The notes under the pieces were generated by a model that saw only the letters and a list, made by a program, of their open reading frames with translations, was not told where the DNA came from and did not search any database. Positions 1 to 9,340 of a stretch of DNA of 64,000 nucleotides are shown here, piece by piece. The DNA is taken from the NCBI GenBank assembly GCA_009837445.1, contig VXTM01000047.1, forward strand, positions 1-64,000, given 5' to 3'. The position numbers and the translations under genes were made by a program. This stretch comes from Acidimicrobiaceae bacterium. Its GTDB lineage: Bacteria > Actinomycetota > Acidimicrobiia > Acidimicrobiales > Aldehydirespiratoraceae. Numbering within the stretch: the stretch's first letter is position 1; every line of letters begins with the position of its first letter.

Positions 1-60
<60 letters not shown>

Positions 61-82
61 TGAGTGCCGGCTCCACGGCATG

Positions 83-123
83 CATGTTTCATGTTGACTG
101 TCGTTGCATGTTGCATGTAGGGT
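83..123 (+). promoter_or_regulatory. Promoter with two tandem CATGTNNCATGT operators
   Basis: CATGTTTCATGT lies at 83-94 and CATGTTGCATGT at 107-118, 24 bases apart start to start. A -35-like TTGACT (94-99) and a -10-like TAGGGT (118-123) with an 18-base spacer sit between and over them. Two dyads touching both promoter elements, 24 bases apart, is the usual geometry of a repressor acting on the transporter operon that starts at 205. The same motif occurs at 9354-9365 and 13521-13532, close to a GntR gene. The promoter assignment is inferred. Confidence 0.55.
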
Positions 124-204
124 GGCGCACGGCGGTGGGGGGCTGAACCGCTCTTCATCGGTGACGTCTGATTGGGTCGAGATCGGCCTGGAGGGGAGAC
201 AACG

Positions 205-1419
205 ATGAGAGACGAACACCGGAGCGGTCGGCGTGCAATTGGGCACGTGATGGCATTGCTCGCGGTCATGGCCTTGGTTGCGGCCGCGTGCGGCGACGAC
301 GACGATGACTCCGCAGCTGCCCCGGCGACGACTGCCGCCCCGGCGGCGCCTGCTGTGGAAGAGCCAGCAGAAGAGCCGATGGAGGAAGCCCCCGAAGCGG
401 CTGCGCCGGCCGCCGATGAGCCGTGCGTCCGCGTGGCCTTCATGATGGTGCGCGACATTCACGACTCGGGGTGGAACGAGGCCCACGGGAACGGTGCCAA
501 TTATCTGGCGGAGCAGATGCCGTGCGCAGAGGTGACGATTCTGACCGACGTGATCGATGATCAGACCAGCGAAGGTGTGATGCGCGACCTGGCCGAAGAC
601 GGCTACGACCTGATCTTCGCCACGTCCTTCGGGTACCTGGAGTTCATGTCCAGGGTCGCTCCCGAGTATCCCGACGTGGTCTTCGAGCACGCAACGGGCT
701 ATCTGACCGACGAGAACTTCTCCAACTATTCGGGGTCCCTCTACGAGGCGACCTACCTGGCCGGGCTGGTCGCAGGGTCGATGACCGAGACCAACAAGCT
801 CGGATACGTCGGTCCCTTCACCACTCCTGATGTTCTGAGGGACTTCAACGCCTGGGTCGTGGGAGCCCGTGAGATCAGCCCCGACGTCGAGGTCCAGATG
901 ATCTGGGTCAACACCTGGTTCGATCCGGCCCAGGAGACTCAGGCCGCGCAGACGCTGCTCGACAACGGCGCCGACGTGCTGTTCTACGGCACCTCAGGCG
1001 GCGCAGTAGGCCAGGCGGCCGACGCCGCGGGGGCTCTGTGGGTAGCCGGTAACGCCCTAGCCCGCGGCTTCGCGCCCGAGTCCTTCCTGACCGGCCCGAG
1101 CTACGTGTGGGGCGTGTACTACGTCGAGGCGGCCCAGGCGGTCAGGGACGGCACGTGGGACAACATTCCCTACTGGGGCAGCATGGCCGACGGCTTCATC
1201 GACTTGGCCGACTTCGGCTCCGCCGTGCCCAGCGACGTAGCCGAGATGGTGAACGCCCGCAGGGCGGAGATCGAGGCCGGCAACTTCGACGTGTTCGTGG
1301 GGCCCATCGTGGACCACGACGGCAATCTCCAGGTCCCCGACGGTGAGCCGGCGTCGCTCGAGCACATCTGGGGAGTCGACTACGTGCTCGACGGCATTGA
1401 GGGCACCCTGCCCAACTAA
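205..1419 (+). CDS. BMP-family ABC transporter substrate-binding lipoprotein
   Basis: Extracytoplasmic solute receptor of the BMP/PnrA family, whose known members bind purine nucleosides or related ligands. The ATG at 205 is chosen over an upstream TTG (172) because GGAGGGGAG lies just before it. A hydrophobic signal ends in a lipobox with Cys29, followed by an Asp run and an Ala/Pro/Glu linker to about residue 75, then the BMP core. The protein is 404 residues, a little long for the family because of the linker. It is the first gene of an importer operon with an ATPase and two permeases, and its promoter carries two putative GntR operators. The ligand is not certain; the nearby amidohydrolase and Rieske oxygenases suggest a nucleobase-like or methylated heterocycle. 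Confidence 0.9.
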   Translation: MRDEHRSGRRAIGHVMALLAVMALVAAACGDDDDDSAAAPATTAAPAAPAVEEPAEEPMEEAPEAAAPAADEPCVRVAFMMVRDIHDSGWNEAHGNGANYLAEQMPCAEVTILTDVIDDQTSEGVMRDLAEDGYDLIFATSFGYLEFMSRVAPEYPDVVFEHATGYLTDENFSNYSGSLYEATYLAGLVAGSMTETNKLGYVGPFTTPDVLRDFNAWVVGAREISPDVEVQMIWVNTWFDPAQETQAAQTLLDNGADVLFYGTSGGAVGQAADAAGALWVAGNALARGFAPESFLTGPSYVWGVYYVEAAQAVRDGTWDNIPYWGSMADGFIDLADFGSAVPSDVAEMVNARRAEIEAGNFDVFVGPIVDHDGNLQVPDGEPASLEHIWGVDYVLDGIEGTLPN

Positions 1420-1509
1420 GGGTGGAGCCCGGCCTGGCGCAGGGCACATCCTCGGCGGGACAAGCAGGAATTGGACACTTCAGCACCGCCGCGCTCGAAT
1501 GAGCCGGTG

Positions 1510-3087
1510 ATGGGGGGTTCGAGCGGCCGGCTGGCGGTCGAGATGACCGGAATCTCGAAGTCGTTCTTCGGTCAGAGCGCTCTCACCGACGTCGACTTCG
1601 AGGTCCGATGGGGCGAGGTCCATGCGCTGCTGGGTGAGAACGGCGCGGGCAAGTCAGCGCTGTGCTCCATCCTCGCCGGCCTGTACCGGGCCGATCAGGG
1701 CTCAATCAGGATCGACGGCCACCTGGTCGACTTCCGCTCCCCCCACGACGCCCTGAACGCGCACGTCGGGATGGTGTACCAGGAGTTCCGGCTGGTCAAC
1801 GAGTTCACCGTCGCCGAGAACGTCGTGCTGGGCGATCCCCGGCTGTCCCGCAGGCTCAAGTGGTCCGAGGTCGAGGAGTCCGTCGCCGAAGCGGCCGCCG
1901 CCTACGACATCGACACCGACCCCAGGCAGCTGGTCGGGGACCTGTCGGTGGGCGAGCGCCAGCGCATCGAGATCCTGAAGCTGCTCCACCGCGACGCGCG
2001 GGTGCTCGTCCTCGACGAGCCCACGTCGGTGCTGACCCCCAGCGAGGTGCGCGAGCTGTTCAATTCCATGGACGCACTCCGGCGCTCCGGAAAGGCCGTG
2101 ATCCTGATCTCTCACAAGATCAACGAATTGCGGGCCTCGTCGGACCGGGTAACGATCATGCGGCAGGGCCGGCGGGTCGCGGTCGAGAAGCTCGAGGACA
2201 TCACCAACGACGACCTCACCCGGCTCATGGTCGGCCGCAAGATCGCCGCGCCTCGCACGAGGCAGTCGCCGCCGGCGCTCGACCGGCCTGTGCTCGAGGT
2301 CCGGGGCCTTAACGTCACCAACCAGGACGGCAGGGTGGCGGTCGACTCATTCGATGCAGAAGTCCATCAGGGGGAGATACTCGGAATCGCGGGGATCGCG
2401 GGCAACGGCCAACGTGAGCTGGTCGAGGCTCTGGCCGGCCTCAAGCCGGTGCAGTCAGGGACAGTGAGGCTCCGGCGGCCACCTGGAGCGTCCGAACCGG
2501 ACTCGGGCGACTCTGCCGGCGCCATCGACGTAACCGGCATGTCCCCCCGTGATCTGATCGAGATCGGGATCGTCCACATACCCGAGGACCGGCGGGCCGT
2601 GGGCGTAGCGTCCGGGCTGGACGTCGGCGCGAACCTCTGCATGAAGAGCTATTGGAAGGAGCCCCTGAGCAGGCGCGGCGTGATGTCGATGTCGGCGGTC
2701 CGGACGCTGGAGGAGGGTCTGAGGGCCGACTTCGACATCAGGGGCGGCGACCGCAACCTGCCGGTGAGCATCCTGTCCGGCGGGAACATCCAGAAGGTGA
2801 TCCTGGCCCGGGAGCTGAGCCAGAGCCCGGCCGTCGTGATCGCCGCTTACCCGACCCGCGGCCTCGACCTGGGAGCCGTCGCCAACGTTCGTGACATCCT
2901 CATCGGTCAGCTCGAGACGGGCACCGCCGTGGTGCTGGTGTCGGAGGACCTCGACGAGCTGTTCATCATGTCCGACCGGCTGATCGTCCTCCACGCCGGC
3001 CGGATCATGGGCGAGTTCGAGCCGGCCGACTATGACCGCGAGACAGTGGGCGCGCTGATGTCCGGCGGCGTGGCCGCGGGGGACTAG
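1510..3087 (+). CDS. ABC transporter ATP-binding protein, two fused nucleotide-binding domains
   Basis: Energises the BMP-type importer. The first domain has a complete Walker A (GENGAGKS), an LSVGERQ signature and the Walker B LVLDEPTS. The second domain has a degenerate Walker A (GIAGNGQRE), an LSGGNIQK signature and AYPTRGLD in place of Walker B. This asymmetry is normal for the sugar/nucleoside ABC ATPases of the RbsA/NupO type. An in-frame TTG at 1471 would add 13 residues, but the AGGA before it is too close to be a good ribosome site, so ATG 1510 is preferred without certainty. It lies about 90 bases after the binding protein, and the next gene begins two bases after its stop. Confidence 0.92.
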   Translation: MGGSSGRLAVEMTGISKSFFGQSALTDVDFEVRWGEVHALLGENGAGKSALCSILAGLYRADQGSIRIDGHLVDFRSPHDALNAHVGMVYQEFRLVNEFTVAENVVLGDPRLSRRLKWSEVEESVAEAAAAYDIDTDPRQLVGDLSVGERQRIEILKLLHRDARVLVLDEPTSVLTPSEVRELFNSMDALRRSGKAVILISHKINELRASSDRVTIMRQGRRVAVEKLEDITNDDLTRLMVGRKIAAPRTRQSPPALDRPVLEVRGLNVTNQDGRVAVDSFDAEVHQGEILGIAGIAGNGQRELVEALAGLKPVQSGTVRLRRPPGASEPDSGDSAGAIDVTGMSPRDLIEIGIVHIPEDRRAVGVASGLDVGANLCMKSYWKEPLSRRGVMSMSAVRTLEEGLRADFDIRGGDRNLPVSILSGGNIQKVILARELSQSPAVVIAAYPTRGLDLGAVANVRDILIGQLETGTAVVLVSEDLDELFIMSDRLIVLHAGRIMGEFEPADYDRETVGALMSGGVAAGD

Positions 3088-3089
3088 CA

Positions 3090-4190
3090 GTGCGCAGGCT
3101 CGTGCTCGAGCAGCGAGCCACCCCGTCACGCACGTTCTCGCTGGCACTGCCGGCGCTGTCCGCGGTGGGCGCACTCATTCTCGGGAGCATCCCTCTGGTG
3201 CTGATCGGCGCCGATCCGATCGAGGTGTACCGCCTGATGCTCACCAGTGCCTTCGGCAGCACCCGGGGCATTACCGACACCCTCACCGACGCCATGCCGA
3301 TCATGCTGACCGGCTTGGCAGCGGTCGTGACGTTCCGCATGAACGTGTGGAACATCGGAGCCGAGGGTCAGCTCCAGATCGGGGCGGTGACCTCGGCCGG
3401 CGTAGCGCTCTGGCTCGGCGACGGCGCCAACACGATGTTCGCGCTGGTTGCCATGATCGTCGCCGGAATCCTGGGCGGGAGCCTCTACGCGGGCTTGGTG
3501 GCGCTGCCGGCAGCGACCTGGAAGGTCGACGAGGTGGTCCTGACCCTCATGATGAACTTCCTGTCGCTGGCGTTTATCAACTACCTGGTGTTCGGCAGCC
3601 ACAGCCCGTGGCGTGACGCGTTCTCGATCAGCTTCCCCCGGGGCCAGCTCATTCCCGACAGCTCGCGCCTGCCTGACCTGTCGGGCCGGCTGAACCTGGG
3701 CTTCGTCATCACGCTCGTAGTGGTGTTCCTCGTTGCTTGGCTGCTGAAGTACACGGTCTGGGGATATGAGTACTCGGTGGTGGCCGACTCGCGGGGAGCG
3801 GCCTCCTTCGCCGGCATCAACCAGTGGCGGATGATCGTCACATCGTTCCTGATCTCCGGCGGCTGCGCCGGTCTGGGGGGTGCAGTGCTGGTCGGCGGCA
3901 CGCTGGGGGCGATGGAGCCCCGGGCCTTGACCGGCCTCGGCTTCACCGGGATCCTGGTGGCGGCCCTGGGTCGCATGTCGCCGACCGGCGTGATACCGGC
4001 CGCGATCGTGCTGTCGGCCATCGTGTCGTCGGGTCCTGACCTGCAGCAGATCGGAGTGCCCGCTCCGTTGACGGTGGTGCTGCAGGGGCTCATCCTGGTG
4101 GTGATCGCCGGGGGCGAGTTCCATCTCCGGTACCGCCTGGTCCGGGCCGGATCCCCGGCCCGGCAGGTCCATGGGGAGAGTGCCCCGTGA
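3090..4190 (+). CDS. ABC transporter permease (BMP-type importer), subunit 1
   Basis: Integral membrane subunit of 366 residues with about ten hydrophobic segments, of the BPD_transp_2 / branched-chain amino acid and ribose-type permease family. Recognisable conserved stretches are the MTGLA-like early segment and WNIGAEGQ, typical of NupP-type permeases. It starts with GTG two bases after the ATPase stop, and its last bases overlap the next permease start as GTGA, so the operon is translationally coupled. In this family the first permease is the longer one, as here. The substrate follows that of the binding protein and is unproven. Confidence 0.9.
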   Translation: MRRLVLEQRATPSRTFSLALPALSAVGALILGSIPLVLIGADPIEVYRLMLTSAFGSTRGITDTLTDAMPIMLTGLAAVVTFRMNVWNIGAEGQLQIGAVTSAGVALWLGDGANTMFALVAMIVAGILGGSLYAGLVALPAATWKVDEVVLTLMMNFLSLAFINYLVFGSHSPWRDAFSISFPRGQLIPDSSRLPDLSGRLNLGFVITLVVVFLVAWLLKYTVWGYEYSVVADSRGAASFAGINQWRMIVTSFLISGGCAGLGGAVLVGGTLGAMEPRALTGLGFTGILVAALGRMSPTGVIPAAIVLSAIVSSGPDLQQIGVPAPLTVVLQGLILVVIAGGEFHLRYRLVRAGSPARQVHGESAP

Positions 4191-5128
4191 ACGACACTGC
4201 CCTGGTGAGCATCATCGTCGCCGGCCTCCTGTTCGGCACGCCCCTGGTGTATGTGGCCATGGGGGAGCTCGTCTCGCAGCGGTCGGGAGTCATGAACCTC
4301 TCCCTGGACGGGATAATGCTGTTCAGCGCGGTGAGCGGCTACGCCGTGGCCGCCGAGACAGGGTCGCTGTGGCTGGCGCTGGCCATGTCGGTCCTGGTCG
4401 GCGCGTCGATGTCGGCACTGTTCGCGTTCCTGTCGATCACCCTGCGGGTCAGCCAGATCCTGGCGGCCCTCGGGCTGCTGGTGTTCACCTCCGGCATGTC
4501 GCAGTACTTGGGCCGCATCGGCGACGAGCCGCTCATCGGGCGGCTGTCGGGCGTCTCGATCGAGCCGTACACCACCGGCTCCCTCACCGACGTCCCGCTA
4601 CTGGGACCGATCTTGTTCGGGCACGACTTCGTGGTCTACGGGAGCTGGGTGCTGGTGGCGCTGACCCACTTCTACATCAATCACACCGAGCCCGGAATGC
4701 GGGTCCGTGCGGTCGGCAACGACCCCGCCAGCGCCGAGGCGGCGGGAGTGCGAGTGGCCAGAGTGCGGGCCGTGCACGTGATCATCGGCGGAGCGCTGGC
4801 CGGTTTCGGCGGGGCGTACTACTCGCTCGGCCTCGTGCCGATCTGGCAGGAGAGGATCACATCGAACGCGGGGTGGCTCGCCATCGCGATCGTACTTGCC
4901 GCCCGTTGGCGGCCGCTGGCGGCCTTCGTGGCCGCGTTCGTCTTCGGAGCGTCCATCAGGCTCGGGTTCACGCTTCAGGTGGTCGGCGCCAACGTCTCCC
5001 CGGAGTTGTTGAGCATGCTCCCGTATGTCCTGGCAATCGCGGCCGTGCTGCTCACGGCTCTGAGCCCCTCACGCGGCCTCACCGAGCCGAAAGCGCTGGG
5101 CATCCCGTTCTTCCGCGAGCAGCGCTGA
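4187..5128 (+). CDS. ABC transporter permease (BMP-type importer), subunit 2
   Basis: Second membrane subunit of the importer, 313 residues. Shows the family features: an N-terminal segment followed by the MNLSLDGIML motif and a later RAVGNDPASAEAAGV cytoplasmic loop that contacts the ATPase. GTG 4187 overlaps the previous stop by four bases. It is the last gene of the four-gene operon and ends eight bases before the convergent amidohydrolase gene, leaving no room for an ordinary terminator hairpin between them. Confidence 0.9.
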   Translation: MNDTALVSIIVAGLLFGTPLVYVAMGELVSQRSGVMNLSLDGIMLFSAVSGYAVAAETGSLWLALAMSVLVGASMSALFAFLSITLRVSQILAALGLLVFTSGMSQYLGRIGDEPLIGRLSGVSIEPYTTGSLTDVPLLGPILFGHDFVVYGSWVLVALTHFYINHTEPGMRVRAVGNDPASAEAAGVRVARVRAVHVIIGGALAGFGGAYYSLGLVPIWQERITSNAGWLAIAIVLAARWRPLAAFVAAFVFGASIRLGFTLQVVGANVSPELLSMLPYVLAIAAVLLTALSPSRGLTEPKALGIPFFREQR

Positions 5129-5136
5129 GGGACGAG

Positions 5137-6549
5137 TCAGCCTCCGGCCCAGGACACCGCGAACCGCTCCAGACCGACCCGGTCGCTCAGGTTGGAGATC
5201 GCCCGGTTGGCGTCCTCGATGACCTCGCCCTCGTCGACGTGCACGCATCGCGCATCCTCAACGACGATCCTTCCGTCGACAACGACCGTGCGCACGTTGG
5301 GTCCGGTCAACGAGTTGACGACGGTTGTGGCGATCTTCTGCCGCGGGGCGCAGTTCGGTGCAGACACGTCAACCACGGCCACATCCGCCAGCCGACCCGG
5401 CGCGAGCACGCCCACCTCAAGGCCGACGAACGCCGCGCCGCCCAGCGCCGCGGTCTCCAGGATGGTCTCGCTGTCGATAACCGCCGCGTTCCCGGCACGG
5501 ATCCGCTGCGCGAATGCGGCTTGCTTCATGACTTCGAAGGGGTCCTGTCGATGCCCTACGGCGGGACCGTCGGTGCCGAGCCCGACCACGGCACCGGCCT
5601 CGAGCATCTCGGTCAGTGCCATGGTGCCCGAAGCGAGGTACGCGTTCGACACGGGATTGTGCGCCACTCCCGCTCCGGTCTCGCCCAGCATGGCTATCTC
5701 GTCGGTGGAAAGCCATATCGCGTGAGCGAGGGTCGCTTCGGGGCCCAGCAGGCCCTCGGAGTGGAGCCACGCGACCGGTGTCGTGCCGTAGGCCTGGCGG
5801 TAGACCCCGGGGTCTCCTTTGGATTCGCAGCAGTGGGTGTGCCACTTGGTCCCGAATCGCCTGGCCAGCTCTACGCAGCCTGCGATCATCTCCTGATCGT
5901 TGAAGGCGATGTTGAGCGGACCGGGCCAGATAGTCACCAGCCGGTCGCTCGACCAACCGGAGAGCAGATCAGCCATGATGTCCAGCTCTTCGCTGGTGGT
6001 GTAGTAGTTGGGCCGGGCGCCGCTGGCTCGAAAGGCCATGGCGGCTGGGCGGGTGCCGGTCATGCCCCGGGCGACCGCGCCCCGGATTCCGACCGACTCG
6101 ATCGCGTCCGCGACCCCCTTGGTGGTCTCGGGATCGGGCGGCATGTACTGGTTGTCGACGACGGAGGTGATCCCGGCCCTCGCGGCCTCCATGGCCGCCA
6201 AGCGGGTTCCGGCCACGGCCTCCTCAGTAGTGATCGCGTCGCCGACCGGAAAGGTCAGCTCCGACAGCCAATCCCAGACTGCGAGGCCCTCGCCGAGAGT
6301 CTTGATCACCGACTGTGCCAAGTGGCTGTGACAGTCGATGAAGCCAGGCAGGACCACGCAGCCCGTGCAATCGATCGTTCGACCAGCGTTTGATGTCTCC
6401 ACCCGGTCCCGGGAATCGACTGCCGCGATGCGATTGCCCGATATCGCGACGGCACCGGGCTCGATTACCCGCCGGTCGTCGTCGAGGGTGACCACCGTTC
6501 CACCGGACAGCACCAAGTCGTACTCGGGCGTAACTTGAGTCGCAGGCAT
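5137..6549 (-). CDS. Amidohydrolase of the TRZ/ATZ, guanine or MTA deaminase type
   Basis: Metal-dependent hydrolase of 470 residues. The HxH pair is at His74/His76 (IDCHSHLAQS); further metal and catalytic residues are visible in THCCES, LAHAIWLS, AHNPVSN and GLGTDGPA. This pattern belongs to the s-triazine hydrolase / S-adenosylhomocysteine deaminase / cytosine-guanine deaminase group, which removes amino or other leaving groups from N-heterocycles. It is the last gene of a five-gene operon (ferredoxin, Rieske oxygenase, ferredoxin, Rieske oxygenase, this gene), 42 bases after the preceding Rieske gene. Its presence is one reason to suspect a purine- or triazine-like substrate for the operon. 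The exact reaction cannot be read from the sequence. Confidence 0.85.
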   Translation of the reverse strand: MPATQVTPEYDLVLSGGTVVTLDDDRRVIEPGAVAISGNRIAAVDSRDRVETSNAGRTIDCTGCVVLPGFIDCHSHLAQSVIKTLGEGLAVWDWLSELTFPVGDAITTEEAVAGTRLAAMEAARAGITSVVDNQYMPPDPETTKGVADAIESVGIRGAVARGMTGTRPAAMAFRASGARPNYYTTSEELDIMADLLSGWSSDRLVTIWPGPLNIAFNDQEMIAGCVELARRFGTKWHTHCCESKGDPGVYRQAYGTTPVAWLHSEGLLGPEATLAHAIWLSTDEIAMLGETGAGVAHNPVSNAYLASGTMALTEMLEAGAVVGLGTDGPAVGHRQDPFEVMKQAAFAQRIRAGNAAVIDSETILETAALGGAAFVGLEVGVLAPGRLADVAVVDVSAPNCAPRQKIATTVVNSLTGPNVRTVVVDGRIVVEDARCVHVDEGEVIEDANRAISNLSDRVGLERFAVSWAGG

Positions 6550-6591
6550 CGCTTGCTCCCGTCTCGTCGTCGGCGTCCCCGCAGCCGTCTG

Positions 6592-7689
6592 CTAGCCGGG
6601 TTCTGGAATCGTCTGGCCTCGGCTCCGCTCCAGCTGGCTGACGATCTCTCGCAGCCAGAGCCGGTACTCCAGCGAGTAGAGGTCCACGCCCCGGATGTGC
6701 AGTTCGGCCGCCAGGTCCTGGGGCACTGCGTTCGGGCGCTGCGACTCGACGACCGGCCGGTCCTGTTCGTAGACCGTCATGTTTAGAACGGCATGGTCCT
6801 TGAACGCTGTTCCCGGCTCACCGAAGTTCCTCGCCACCACTGTGAAGTTCCTCGTGCGGTCCGGTCCGAGGGGAGTAGCGCAGAAGAACTGGCTGAAGGA
6901 GCTGTTGCCCGCACTGATGTCCAGCCGGACGGCCAACGGCATCGAGATGGTCCTCATGTTGGTCACCTCGACGAACTCGGAGTCGGTGTCGACCTCGGAC
7001 CACTTGGACAGCCGGGCCGGCTGCAGCACCGGCTCGTCCTCCATCATGCACAGAGTCATCCCGTCGCGCCAGACCTTGTACGAGTTGATCTCGGGATGGT
7101 TCATGTCGCCGAGCCACCCGTCGTGGACGAAGGCGAAGTGGCTGACGTCGGTGTAGTTCTCGATGCGTCTCGCAGCTGCGCAATTCCAGTCGACCACCGG
7201 GAACTCGACCCAGTAGTAGTCCGGGGCGCTGAACTGGGGGAAGTCGGGAATCGGGGCGAGGGGCTCGTCCTCGAGGCAGACCCAGATGAGCCCGTACCTC
7301 TCCTCGGCCTTGTAGGCGCGGACCGAGATGTCGAGCTTGTCGGCGAGATCGGGTGCCTGCGGGACCAGCCTGCACCGGCCGGTGCCGTCGTACTGCCAGC
7401 CGTGGTAGGCGCAGCGGAGCCTCGTCCCCCCGGCGGTGACCGCACCCAGCGACAGCGCGGTGCCCCGATGGGCGCACAAGTCGTTGAAGGCCCGCACCCC
7501 TCCGTCGAGCCTCACGATCACCAGTTGCTGGTCGCACAGCTCGGCCCGCACCGGGTCGGCGTCCACGTCGGAGGATCGGGCCACGGGGTGCCAGAAGTGC
7601 CGGAACGTCTCGTAGATCCTGCGGTCGGTGTCCGCATCGATCACCGTCGACTCGAACTGGTTCCTGGCCAGAGTTCGCCGCTCGTTCAT
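6592..7689 (-). CDS. Rieske non-heme iron oxygenase, alpha subunit (1)
   Basis: Oxygenase of 365 residues in the vanillate/phthalate and N-demethylase class. Rieske [2Fe-2S] ligands are Cys72, His74, Cys93 and His96; the mononuclear iron site is ENYTDVSHFAFVHDG with Asp181, His184 and His189. Both centres are intact, so the enzyme should be active. The ATG at 7689 is preferred over an upstream in-frame codon at 7797, because the extra 36 residues are Arg/Pro-rich, unlike the family, and would overlap the ferredoxin gene. A dedicated [3Fe-4S]-type ferredoxin gene ends 37 bases upstream. Enzymes of this length usually hydroxylate an N- or O-methyl group, releasing formaldehyde, or hydroxylate a ring. 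Substrate unknown. Confidence 0.88.
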   Translation of the reverse strand: MNERRTLARNQFESTVIDADTDRRIYETFRHFWHPVARSSDVDADPVRAELCDQQLVIVRLDGGVRAFNDLCAHRGTALSLGAVTAGGTRLRCAYHGWQYDGTGRCRLVPQAPDLADKLDISVRAYKAEERYGLIWVCLEDEPLAPIPDFPQFSAPDYYWVEFPVVDWNCAAARRIENYTDVSHFAFVHDGWLGDMNHPEINSYKVWRDGMTLCMMEDEPVLQPARLSKWSEVDTDSEFVEVTNMRTISMPLAVRLDISAGNSSFSQFFCATPLGPDRTRNFTVVARNFGEPGTAFKDHAVLNMTVYEQDRPVVESQRPNAVPQDLAAELHIRGVDLYSLEYRLWLREIVSQLERSRGQTIPEPG

Positions 7690-7726
7690 GACGCTGCCAC
7701 CACGTGTGCCTACCCGACGCCGTTGA

Positions 7727-7921
7727 TCATGCGTCCGCGGCGGACAGGGCGTTGACCGGACAGCAGGCCACCGCATCGAGGAGCGAACGCTCCTCATCGG
7801 GTTCGGGCGTGTCCTTGACGACGATCATCGCTCCGTCGTCGTCAAGGTCGAACAGCGCGGGCGCGATCGTGGTGCACATTCCCGATCCGATGCACTTGTC
7901 CCAATCGACTTCAACTCTCAT
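7727..7921 (-). CDS. Single-cluster ferredoxin (probably [3Fe-4S])
   Basis: A 64-residue ferredoxin with Cys10 and Cys16 in KCIGSGMC and a distal Cys54 followed by Pro (VACCPVNAL). Only three cluster cysteines are in the expected places, the arrangement of [3Fe-4S] ferredoxins that commonly feed actinobacterial P450s and oxygenases; Cys53 is next to the distal ligand. It lies between two Rieske oxygenase genes in one operon, which suggests it delivers electrons to one or both. No reductase gene is adjacent. Confidence 0.85.
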   Translation of the reverse strand: MRVEVDWDKCIGSGMCTTIAPALFDLDDDGAMIVVKDTPEPDEERSLLDAVACCPVNALSAADA

Positions 7922-7974
7922 CTGGTTACCTCCGTCAAGCTCTTCGCAGTCATGGTTGGCTTCTCAGCCCTGCC

Positions 7975-9102
7975 TCAGTTGCCGTCCGCGGGGACGAGTT
8001 CGTCGGCGAGTTCGAGCAGCCACTTGCGGTAGCGCAAGGAGAATGTGTCCACGCCGGCCAGGTACATCTCCATCGACAGGTCCTCGGGCAGTTGCTCGGG
8101 GCGTTGCGAGGAGACGATCGGCTCGTCCTGCTCGTAGACGATCTTGTTCCAGCCCGCGATCTCGTCGAAGATCGTCGACGCCGAGCCGAAGTTGCGGGCG
8201 CCGATGGTGAAGTTGCGGATGGTGGTGGCCGAGGTCGGCGTGGGATGGAAGAACAGGCAGTAGTCGTTGCCCTCGGTGTCGAACACTCTCAACAGCACCG
8301 TCAGCGGCATGAAGCAGTCCCATGTCTTCATGACCTCGAGGAACTCGCTGTCGGTCACGATCGACTTGTTCTTGCCTGCGGTGGCGGGCTCGAAGCATGG
8401 CTCGGCCAGCCTCATCTGGAGCACGTTGTGGGCCGTCTGCGACACCTCGTACTCGGGGATGGCCGGTTGGCGCGAGTCTCCCAGGTAGCCGTCGTGGACG
8501 AAGGCCAGATGGGCGGGATCGGTGTAGTTCTCGGTCCGCCGCACGGCGAAGGTGTGGTCCCACGAGGTTGATGGCACCGCGACCCAGTCGTAGGAGGGGT
8601 CCTCGAACTGGGGGAAGTCGGGCAGAGGGAAATGGGGCTCCTCAGCCAGGCACACCCAGATCATGCCGTAGCGCTCGACGGCGTTGTGGCTCTTGACGCG
8701 GGCCCTCAGCCTCCCGGCGAGATCCGGCCGCTGCGGTGCCAGCACGCATCGGCCGTCGGAGGCGTAGCGCCATCCGTGGTACGGGCACTGGATGGCCTCA
8801 CCGTCGTCGGAGGCGACCACCTTGCCGAGGGACAATGCCGTGCCGCGGTGCGCGCACATGTCGTTCAGCACGACAGCCTCGCCGTCCAGGCGCACCGCCA
8901 CCAACTGCTGGCCGCAGAGCCAGACCCGCTGGGGCGAGTCGGTCAGCTCCTGCGAGTAGATGACGGGGTGCCAGAAGTGCCGGAGCGCCTGGTAGATGCG
9001 ACCCTCGGCCTCGGCGTCCATCCGGTTGAGCCGCAGGTCGGCGAGGCTCTGGTTCTTGGCCAGCGCCCAATCGGTGTCTATTGCTGCTTCGCCTGAGCTC
9101 AT
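7975..9102 (-). CDS. Rieske non-heme iron oxygenase, alpha subunit (2)
   Basis: A 375-residue paralogue of the neighbouring oxygenase. Rieske ligands Cys83, His85, Cys106 and His109 are present, and the mononuclear iron site ENYTDPAHLAFVHDG supplies Asp195, His198 and His203. The RHFWHPV segment before the Rieske domain is shared with the first enzyme, indicating duplication and divergence. It is second in the operon, about 40 bases after a ferredoxin gene and 53 bases before the next ferredoxin. Two oxygenases of the same fold in one operon often act on different methyl groups or positions of one substrate; that is inference. Confidence 0.88.
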   Translation of the reverse strand: MSSGEAAIDTDWALAKNQSLADLRLNRMDAEAEGRIYQALRHFWHPVIYSQELTDSPQRVWLCGQQLVAVRLDGEAVVLNDMCAHRGTALSLGKVVASDDGEAIQCPYHGWRYASDGRCVLAPQRPDLAGRLRARVKSHNAVERYGMIWVCLAEEPHFPLPDFPQFEDPSYDWVAVPSTSWDHTFAVRRTENYTDPAHLAFVHDGYLGDSRQPAIPEYEVSQTAHNVLQMRLAEPCFEPATAGKNKSIVTDSEFLEVMKTWDCFMPLTVLLRVFDTEGNDYCLFFHPTPTSATTIRNFTIGARNFGSASTIFDEIAGWNKIVYEQDEPIVSSQRPEQLPEDLSMEMYLAGVDTFSLRYRKWLLELADELVPADGN

Positions 9103-9142
9103 GTCACGTGGCGGTCGACGCGGTCATTGTCGTTCCCGATTC

Positions 9143-9334
9143 CTAGCCCCTGACCCGGATCGCTCCGACCGGGCATCCCCGCTCGGCCGACTTCACCTCC
9201 TGGCGGAATTCCTCGGGTGGCTCCTGAATCAGCAGGGAGGCCTTCCCGTCCTCGCCGAGGTGGAATACGGCCGGAGCGAAGCCGGTGCACATCCCGGTGC
9301 TAGCACATCTCTGGATGTCGATCTCTATCCGCAT
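9143..9334 (-). CDS. Single-cluster ferredoxin (probably [3Fe-4S]), first gene of the Rieske operon
   Basis: A 63-residue ferredoxin with Cys10, Cys16 (RCASTGMC) and Cys54 before Pro (GCPVGAI). ATG 9334 is chosen since the ferredoxin fold starts right there (MRIEIDIQRC); a longer in-frame reading to 9430 would run through the operator and the divergent promoter. It is the first gene of the minus-strand operon, directly downstream of the CATGTACCATGC site, so it is probably controlled together with the divergent oxygenase gene. Likely electron donor to the adjacent Rieske enzyme. Confidence 0.82.
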   Translation of the reverse strand: MRIEIDIQRCASTGMCTGFAPAVFHLGEDGKASLLIQEPPEEFRQEVKSAERGCPVGAIRVRG

Positions 9335-9340
9335 GGGGCC

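Noticed and set aside
4171..6393. A long plus-strand open frame across the second permease and the amidohydrolase
   Set aside because: It overlaps two well-supported genes and its translation has no recognisable domain.
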